DNA of 44,929 bases. It comes from Myxococcaceae bacterium. Its GTDB lineage: Bacteria; Myxococcota; Myxococcia; Myxococcales; Myxococcaceae. Under the pieces are notes generated by a model. That model had not been told where the DNA came from. It was given only the letters and a program-made list of their open reading frames with translations, and made no database searches. Where the stretch lies: the NCBI GenBank assembly GCA_004173515.1, contig SECN01000013.1, positions 1 to 44,929 on the forward strand, in the 5' to 3' direction. Position 1 is the first letter of the stretch. Each line of letters starts with the position of its first letter. Positions 7,634 through 16,000 of the stretch are shown piece after piece. The position numbers were made by a program, and so were the translations under genes.

Positions 7634-9991
7634 ATGACATCCTCGTGGGGGGAGACGCTTCAACGGCTGGATGCGCTGTTGGTCCAGGTCTGCGACCTGG
7701 AAGAGGCGCGTGCCTCGAAGCTCCGGGGTGAAGAGGAAGGCGGCTGGGACGCGGTCCGCGCCACGGTGCGGACGCCCTCCGCGGAGCTCGCCTTCAGCAC
7801 GACCCTCGCGGAGACGCCGCTGCTGGGGGTGTCTCCTCCCCTGCCCTTCGCGCGACTGCGGGCGTCGCTGCGCCTGGAGGCCGTGGAGGAGGAGGCGCTC
7901 CTCGTGCTGCTCGCGGCGCACCTGGAGCCGCGCTACGCACGCCTGTTCGCCGTGCTCCAGGATGACACCGCCCAGGGCTGGAACGTGGAGCGGTTGCTCT
8001 TCACCGTCCTGGGTCGCACGCCCGCTCGCTCACAGCGGCTGTGGGCGTCGCTGACGGAGAGTGGCCTGCTGGTGGGCGGGGGGTTGTTGCAGACGGGCCT
8101 GGGCGCCTTTCCTCCCCTGCTGCGTCCCGTGGACCTGGCGCCGGAGGTCCGCGAAGCCCTGCTGGAGCTGCCCCGGCCATGCGTCCTGGGCGACATGGGC
8201 CTGGAGTGGCACGGCGCGGAGCCCCTGCATCCTCCGGCGCCACGGGCCTCCGGTTCGTTCGCGGTGGTGCACGGCGAAGGGGAACGCCTGGGCGTGGCGC
8301 TGGAGCTCGCCTCCCACGCCGGTGCGCTCCTGGTCGTTGCCCGGTGGGCCGGAGGTCCGGACAGTCCCATCGCGGCGCGGGCCCTGTGGCGCATGGCCTG
8401 TGTGCGCGGGGCGCTCCTGGCCGTGGACCTGGCCGGGTGTGAACGGGGGCTCACGCTCTTGGTCACCGAAACCCTCTCAGGGCTGTGTTCACGCTTCGGC
8501 GGCCAGGCGCTGGTGCTCTGTGATTCCGCCCAGCCGGTGGCCGTCCCCCATCACGAAGCGCCCGCGTTGGGCTTCACGCAGCGGCGGGCCCTGTGGCGCG
8601 AAGAGGCATTGGCGCGAGGACTGTCATTGGACGAAGCCGACGCCGGACGTCTGGCTTCCAGCTTCCGGGGCGGGCGGCAGGAGATCCGGGGCGCCTTCGA
8701 CGCGACCCCCGGTGGCGAAGTGGACGCCCTTCGCGCCGCGGCGTCCCGGCGGATCCAGGTGCCGCTGCGCCATGGCTACCGGCTGGAGACGTCCCGGACG
8801 TTCGCGGACCTCGTGGTCCGCGACACCACCCGCGAGGCCCTGGAGCGCCTGCTGTTCTACGTGGCCCAGCGCGACCGCGTCGCCGAGGAGCGTGGACTGC
8901 TGCGCCGCTTCCGGCTGCACACCGGGCCGGTGGCGCTGTTCTCCGGCCGCTCCGGCACGGGGAAGACGCTGGCCGCGGAGGTCATCGCGCACGCGGTGGG
9001 CCGGCCGCTCTACGTCGTGGACCTGTCCCGGCTCGTCAGCAAGTACGTAGGCGAGACGGAGAAGAACATCGACGAAGTCCTCTCCACGGGCGAGCGCGCG
9101 GGCGCCGTGCTGTTCTTCGACGAGGCGGATTCACTCTTCTCCACCCGCACCGAGGTCAGCAACGCCAATGATCGCTTCGCCAACCTGGAGGTCGGCTTCC
9201 TCCTCCAGCGCATCGAGCGGCATGACGGCCTCATCATCCTGGCCACCAACCTGCAAACGGCCATCGATGAAGCCTTCCTGCGCCGCTTCCACGCGCGCAT
9301 CGAGTTCCCCTTCCCCGAGGTCGAGGAGCGCCGCCGCATCTGGGAGTTGATGCTTCCAGACGGCGTGCCGCGCGAGGGGACGCTGGACCTTGCGGGGCTC
9401 GCCCAGCGGCACCGGCTGGCGGGCGGGGACATCCGCAACGCCGCCCTCAAGGGCATCTTCCTCGCGGAGCAGGCAGGGGCGCCGCTGAACCAGGACCATC
9501 TGGAGCGCGCCGTCGCGCTGGAGCTGTACGAACTGGGCCGCCTGTCACGGCGTGCGGAGGCCGAGAGTCCCGGCGACGCGGGCACCCGCCTGCGCCGCGT
9601 GGCCGAGGTGTTCCAGGAGGCGCTGGACACGCAGCTTCGCCAACACTTCCTCAAGGAGATCCACATCCTGCACGGCTCTCCCACCCGCGAGGCCCTGGCG
9701 GGGAAGCGGCCCGCGGTGTCGCTCGCGCTCTATCGGCTGGCCGTCACGCAGAGCGGCGCGCTGCGCCTGGGCCTCATCGTCTCCGCCTGGTCCAACCGCG
9801 CCGAGGAGGAGCACGAGCTGCTCGGCGTCCTCCACGGACTGCTGTCACGCGGGCTCCCCCAGGAGTTGGATGGCCGCAAGCTCATGCCCCGCGTGCAGGA
9901 GAGCTACGACTTCGACCTGCTCCATCGCTTTTGGAGCAGTCACGGACATCCCATCCGGGCCTCCCTGGTGCTGGACGTGGAGATGGCCTAG
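7634..9991 (+). CDS. eCIS-type AAA+ ATPase fused to a DUF4255/Afp16-like domain
   Basis: 785 residues. Residues 1-370 form an N-terminal helical, winged-helix-like region. The AAA+ core has Walker A GRSGTGKT (438-445), Walker B with D496/E497 (VLFFDEADSLF) and an arginine-finger segment FLRRF (548-552). This layout matches the Afp15-type ATPase found in contractile injection loci. From about residue 650 to the end, the sequence (PAVSLALYRL, LGLIVSAWSNRAEEEHELLG, FDLLHRFW) resembles DUF4255/Pvc16, the tail-terminator family normally encoded as a separate gene. The ATG at 7634 has GGAGG at 7623-7627; an upstream frame from 7529 is less likely. It is the first gene of a five-gene run, 30 bases before the giant protein. 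Confidence 0.85.
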   Translation: MTSSWGETLQRLDALLVQVCDLEEARASKLRGEEEGGWDAVRATVRTPSAELAFSTTLAETPLLGVSPPLPFARLRASLRLEAVEEEALLVLLAAHLEPRYARLFAVLQDDTAQGWNVERLLFTVLGRTPARSQRLWASLTESGLLVGGGLLQTGLGAFPPLLRPVDLAPEVREALLELPRPCVLGDMGLEWHGAEPLHPPAPRASGSFAVVHGEGERLGVALELASHAGALLVVARWAGGPDSPIAARALWRMACVRGALLAVDLAGCERGLTLLVTETLSGLCSRFGGQALVLCDSAQPVAVPHHEAPALGFTQRRALWREEALARGLSLDEADAGRLASSFRGGRQEIRGAFDATPGGEVDALRAAASRRIQVPLRHGYRLETSRTFADLVVRDTTREALERLLFYVAQRDRVAEERGLLRRFRLHTGPVALFSGRSGTGKTLAAEVIAHAVGRPLYVVDLSRLVSKYVGETEKNIDEVLSTGERAGAVLFFDEADSLFSTRTEVSNANDRFANLEVGFLLQRIERHDGLIILATNLQTAIDEAFLRRFHARIEFPFPEVEERRRIWELMLPDGVPREGTLDLAGLAQRHRLAGGDIRNAALKGIFLAEQAGAPLNQDHLERAVALELYELGRLSRRAEAESPGDAGTRLRRVAEVFQEALDTQLRQHFLKEIHILHGSPTREALAGKRPAVSLALYRLAVTQSGALRLGLIVSAWSNRAEEEHELLGVLHGLLSRGLPQELDGRKLMPRVQESYDFDLLHRFWSSHGHPIRASLVLDVEMA

Positions 9992-10021
9992 CGTTTTCTT
10001 CACTGATGGTGCGGGGGGACC

Positions 10022-13000
10022 GTGCGCATCCGTGAACAGGGTTCGAGGGCGTCCATCAAGGCCGCGACCCGGAAGGCGTCCGGACGCACCGCCTCGTCCC
10101 CACTCCCCCGCAAGCCGGGCGTCATTCCCCGGGGACCCGCGTCCTCCAATCCCGCGCGGGAGCTGGCGTCGCGCCTCGCCTCGCTGAAGGGCACGGGAGC
10201 GGGGGCCTCCGGACAGGTGCTGCGCGACACGGCGCGCGACCTGGGACGCCGCCTGAATGATCCCGCCTGGAAGACGTTGGGCGGCCCCCGCTCCCACCTG
10301 TTCGATCCGTGTCCCGTGCACCCGCCCGAAGTGGGCCTGCTGTCCGAGCCGGGAGCCCTGGACGCGGAGGCGGGCATCGCCGGACTTGCCCCCCGGCCGC
10401 ACACCGGGCTCTCGGAGGCCGACGGCGCGGCCCAGGCCCCGACCCTCGCGGCGCAGGAGGAAGAAGCCCGACGCCGAGCGGCGGCGCGCACCTCCGTGCT
10501 GCCTCCCGGCTCCGCGGAAGAAGTCTCGGACACCGCCGCGCGGCTCGCGGAAGAGCGGGCCCGTACCGACGTGCTCGATGCCGAGAACATGGCGGTGTCG
10601 GGTGATGCGTCCGGCCTCGGCGGAAGCACCTCACCGGTGGGTGATCAGGACACGGGCGCCACCTTCGACACACCCGGCGCCGCGAGCCAGGAAGCCCTCT
10701 CCGAGCAGGCCCCCTCGTCGAACGAAGCGGGAACCGCGCCTGGGGGTATGGACGAGGTCTCCCGGATCAACACCGCCTTGAGCGTCCTGTCGGGGCGGGG
10801 CGACGTGCCCATCACGATCCGCCCCGCCTCTTCAGGCACGGGTCGGTCTTCGTCCGCCACCAGGCCAGCTCCCATCCAACCCGAGGCCACCGCCGACACG
10901 GGCCGCACCGACGAGACACTCCCGGCCACCGCCTCGGAAGTTCCGGCCGCGGTGGCGGCGACGAAACAACTGGCGGAAGCCCACGCCCAGGGCGTCCTCG
11001 GCATCCAGACGGGCCTCCAGTCCGCACCGGATCCGAGCGGCGTCATCCCCGTCGAAGCCACGCGGCCCGCCGTGCTTCCGGCGCCGCCCCCCGAGCCCGT
11101 CGCGGAAGCGCCCACACCGGTCAGCCCCGCACCGGGGCCGGGCCCGAGCACGGACGACGGGGCCCTGGCGGCGTGGAAGGGCCGCATCGCCGGCACCACC
11201 GAGAAGGTCCCCCAACCCCAACTGCCTCCGGCGCCCCGCTACACTTTCAAGGTCCAGCAGGCCGCGGTGGACCCCAACGCGGTCCGCGCCGCGCGGCTCA
11301 AGCAGCTCGAGGACGAAGGCAAGAAGGCCATCACCCCGGCGAAGCAGCCGAAGGACCTGCCGGCCATCCCGGACGATCCCACCGGCAAGGCCTCCTCGCT
11401 CGTCGACGCGAAGTGCGACCGCAAGCTGGAGGTCGGCAACGCCACGCTCCCGGACCTCCAGCGGAGCCCGCTGGGCCACGTGCCGGAGATCGGCGCGCAG
11501 TTGATGCGCGATGAAGGAGGCCACCTCCTCATCAAGGGCCCGCTGGGGGACCTCGTCTACAAGCCCGGCGGTCCCAAGCCCACCGACCCGGAGAAGCTCA
11601 AGGACTGGACGCTCCTCGAGAAGAAGATCACCGACGCGGCCGACAAGCAGAAGAAGGCGAACGTCGCGCCCAAGCAACCCGCCAAGGGCATCACCGTCCT
11701 CGAAGAGGCCGCGCCCGCCCCCATCAACGTCCCCGACTTCGCCCGCGTGGACATTGGCGACGTGCTGGCGCGCCTGCTCGCCGCTCCGGAGCGGTACGCC
11801 GACGCGTCCGTGCAGAAGGCCCGCGAGGCGTATGTCCCCGACGGGCTCGACGCGTCCTGGGGCGTGGGCCTCATCGCCGCGGAGCGGCCGCTCTTCGCCG
11901 CCGAACTCCAGCGCATCGCCGACGCGGCGGAGATCAAGAAGGAGGACCTGGACGCCAAGGTCGAAGCGCGCCGCAAGATACTCGTGGATTCGCACGCGGC
12001 CACCACCGACACGCTCAGCAAGGCCCACGAGGAGGCGAAGCAGAGCCTGGTGGAGAGCGGGAAGGGCTTCAACGATTCGCTGGCCCGCGTGCGCGCCTCG
12101 CTGGATGCCCAGGCGGAGGCCAAGGCCGCCGCCATCAAGGGCGGCGTCGACCTGACGGAGGCCCGCCGCAAGCGCGACGCCCTCCTCGCCGCCGTCGACA
12201 CCAAGGTGGGCAGTTGGGTCGTCCGGTACGTCCAGAACGGCAAGCGCTTCAAGGACGCGTTCATCAAGGCCGCGAGCGATCAGATGCGCGCCTATGAGCT
12301 CGCCGCCCTCCAGGACGAATGGCAGCTCAAGAAGGACGCCGGTGACGATCCGGCGAAGCTCAAGACGGCCACGGAGCTGTACCGCCCGACGAAGAAGTGG
12401 CTCGACGATCGCCGCAAGGACATTGGCGCCGTCGTCAGCAAGGCCAAACGCGACATCGACCAGGGCGTGGAGCGCTACCAGGACGAGCTGCGCCAGGCCG
12501 GCAAGCAGGCCAAGGAGGTCATCCGCGACTGGCACGCGCAGCAGATCGGCTACGAGCGCGGCTTCTGGGACCGGCTGCTCGGCTGGATCATCGACTGGCT
12601 CGAATCCGCCCACGACGAGAGCAAGGCGTGGGAGGCCGCGGTCTCCGCCGAGAACAAGACGTCGCTCGACAAGAACATGCTGTTCCTCGCGGAGGTGCGC
12701 CTGCGCCAGGGCGAGGAGCTGGACGCCGAAGCCCTCAAGCAGCGTCAAGACCTGAGCGAGGAACAGAAGGCCATCCTCGTCGCCTACTACGGCAAGAACG
12801 GCAAGGACCCGGTCCAGGCGCTCGCGGAGGGCCTGGCGGTGCGCATCGCCGGCCAGCGACGCAAGCCGCTCCTGGAGGCCCTGGAGAAGGAGGTGCTCGC
12901 CGCCACCGACCTGGAGCGCGTGCGCACCGTGGCGGAGGCGCAGAAGCCGCAGTTCACCAGCGAGGCCCTCAACATCGTCGGGAAGGTCGAACAGGGCGTC

Positions 13001-16000
13001 AACCACACGTGGGGCACCGACGAGAAGAAGATCTTCGACGCGCTCGCCAACCTCACCCCCGTCCAGGGCCACTACGTCGAGCTGCTCTACGCGTCCCGCA
13101 ACGACGGCGAGAACCTGCGCGAGCGGCTGAAGAGCGAGCTGGATGACTTCTTCAGCACCACCACGCACGACTGGGACAAGGCCGAGGCCCTGCTCTCCGG
13201 CAACGCGGCCAAGGCCGCCGCCGTGGAGCTGGACGACGCGATGCACGGCACGTTCCTGGGCACCGGCCTGGGCACGGACGAAGCCGCCATCCTCACCCTG
13301 CTGCGCGGCAAGACGCCCGAGCAGGTCGACGCCATCAAGAAGGCCTACAAGGCGAAGTACGGCAAGGACCTCGTCGAACAGATGGACGACGAGCTGCGCA
13401 GCGGCTCGCTCAAGACGCACGACGCGGACGAGATGCACGCCCTGGTGGAGGGCCGCACCGAGGACGCGCGCGCCATCGAGCTGGACCGGGCCATGCGCGG
13501 CTCGTGGTTCTTCGGCCTGGGCACCGACAGGAAGGGCATCGAGGCCGTCTACGACCGCGTCCGCAAGGAGACGGAGGCCGACGCGCAGCAGTACGGCTGG
13601 GACTCCAAGACGCTGAAACAGGAGCTGCTCAAGCGCAACAAGGCGATCGACGCAGCCTATGAGGGCCAGTACGGCAAGGACTGGACCGAGCGCGCGACGG
13701 GCGAGAGCGCGCTTGGCGCCGCGTACCGCGACGAGATGGGCGGCGACGAGCTCAAGCTCATCGAGGGCCTGCGCGACGACAAGGGCCTCCAGGTCGACGC
13801 CGCGCGCATCCACATCGAGAACACCAGCTTCTTCTACGCGGACGACAAGGTCATCCGTGGCGCGATGTCCGCGGAGGGCCGCCGGCAGATCGCCGACGAG
13901 CGCCGCGACGGCTACCTGGACATCCAGGAGCGGATCGACATCGAACGCGGGCTGGACGAGGCGAAGGTCAAGCCCGCCAGCGAAGGCCCCCTCACGGACG
14001 CGGATCGCAAGAAGGGGCTCATCAGCGAGCTGGAGTTCCTGGAGAAGTGGAGCCCGGAGAAGCTCCAGGCGCGGCTCGCGAAGGAGCGCAAGGACGTCGA
14101 CCTCGCGGCGAAGGCGTACGCCCAGGAACATGCCAGGGCGAACATGCAGGCGCTGGCGGCGGAGTACGACGCCAGCTACGTGACCGCAGGCTCCGGCCAG
14201 ATGTCGTTCGAGCAGGCCGTCCTCTTCAACACCTCCGGGTCGGACCGGGACGCGGTCCGCGCGCATCTCGCCAAGGGCTACCTGACGGACGCGGAGCTCG
14301 TGCAGTTCGCCGTCCAGGGCCTTGGCACCGACGTCGACGACCTCAAGGAGGTCCTCGCGGGCAAGAGCCGCGCGGAGATCGACGCCATCGCGGTGGAGTG
14401 GGCGAAGAACAACCCGCCCGATGCGGGTGATACGCGCACCCCGTTCGAGCGCTTCCGCGATCGCATCGATGAGGAGCTGAGCGGGCGCGAAGACTTCGAC
14501 ATCCTCGACGTGGTGGACCACGGCGAGGCCGTGACGCCCCGGGAGAAGCTGGCCCGGGCACGGCGCCGCGAGGCCTTCGAAGCGAAGTCCTCCAACATGT
14601 TCTCGCGGTCGAGTCGCGACATCCTCCGGCAGCAGACCGCGACGATGGAGGCCGAGGTCGCGGCGCTGGAGCTGCACGAATCGCGGCGGCCGAAGCCCGG
14701 GGACAAGAACTACAACGCGGACACGCTGCGCAAGTGGCAGGACGCCTGGGAGAAGAAGGCCGTCCGCATCGACCGTCAGGCGGAGCTGGCCGACGAAGCG
14801 GTGACGATGCACCGCGAGCAGGTGGACACCCTCACCGACTTCATCGTGACCATCGCCACCGCGGCGGTGATGGCGATCGCGGTCATCATCGGCGTGCTCC
14901 TGAGCATCTTCGCCCCGCCCGCGGGCGTGGGGTTCTGGGCGGCGTTCGGCACGTTCATGGCCAGCTCCACGGTGCTGGTGGGCACGGCGCTGGCCACCGT
15001 CGCCGTGACGATGATCGCGAAGGCGGCGCTCAAGGGCTCCGCCTACGGCTGGGAGGAAGCGGCCACCGACGCGGCCGTGGGCGCCGTGGACGTCCTCACC
15101 TCCGTGGCGACGGCGGGCATGGGCTCCAAGCTGCTCAAGATGGGGTTCCTCGCGCGCATGGCCGAGGAAGGCGGCATGCTGGCGCGCGTGACGGCGCACG
15201 GCCTGGCGCAGGGCGCCGAGGGCCTGGTGCAGTCGGTGCCCTCCGCGTTCCTGGGCAACGTCCTCAACGACGAGAACTACAAGGGCGGCAACGCGCTGCT
15301 CAACGTGCTGGCGGGCACCGCGATGCAGGCGGCCCCGGGCGCCCTGCTCTCCGGTGGCCTGGGCGCGCTGGGAGGCATCTCCAAGCCCCGGATGCCTCCG
15401 CCGCGCACCGGCGACCTGCTCGCCTTCCGGGGCACGCCGCAGGAGCGCCTGACGCTGTTCAAGAAGTGGAAGGTGGAGAACCCGGCGGGCGGGATGAAGG
15501 AGTTCCTGCGCGAGTTCGACGACGGCCTGCTCAAGCAGATGTCCGGCGACTTCGACAGGAAGCAGCTCCAGCGCGTGATGCGCAAGGAGCTGCTGGAGCA
15601 CGTGCCGTCCGCGCAGCGCAAGGCGTTCGCGAACACGCCCATCGAGATGCTCTCCGAAGCGGACTTCGAGGCGCTCACCGGCAGCAGGTCGGGTGAAGCC
15701 GTCACGATGTTCCGCCGGGGCAGGCCCACGCTCGTCGTCAAGGCGGGCGCGGACCTGGCGGCGCTGGGCGAAGAGGGCCTGCACCTGCTCCAGCGTCATG
15801 ACAAGGCGACGCGCGAGCTGGTGCGCGCGCTGGACGAAACGGCGCTGCGGCATTGGGACCGACTGCCCGTCGAAAAGCAGTTCGAGCTGTACCGCAAGAA
15901 GCTGTTGCTGGAGATCGACGCGCAGCAGTCGCTGCTCGCCTCGCTGGAGGCGAAGCGCGGCGTGTCCATGGACCCCGGCGAGGCGGCGCGCCGCATCGAG

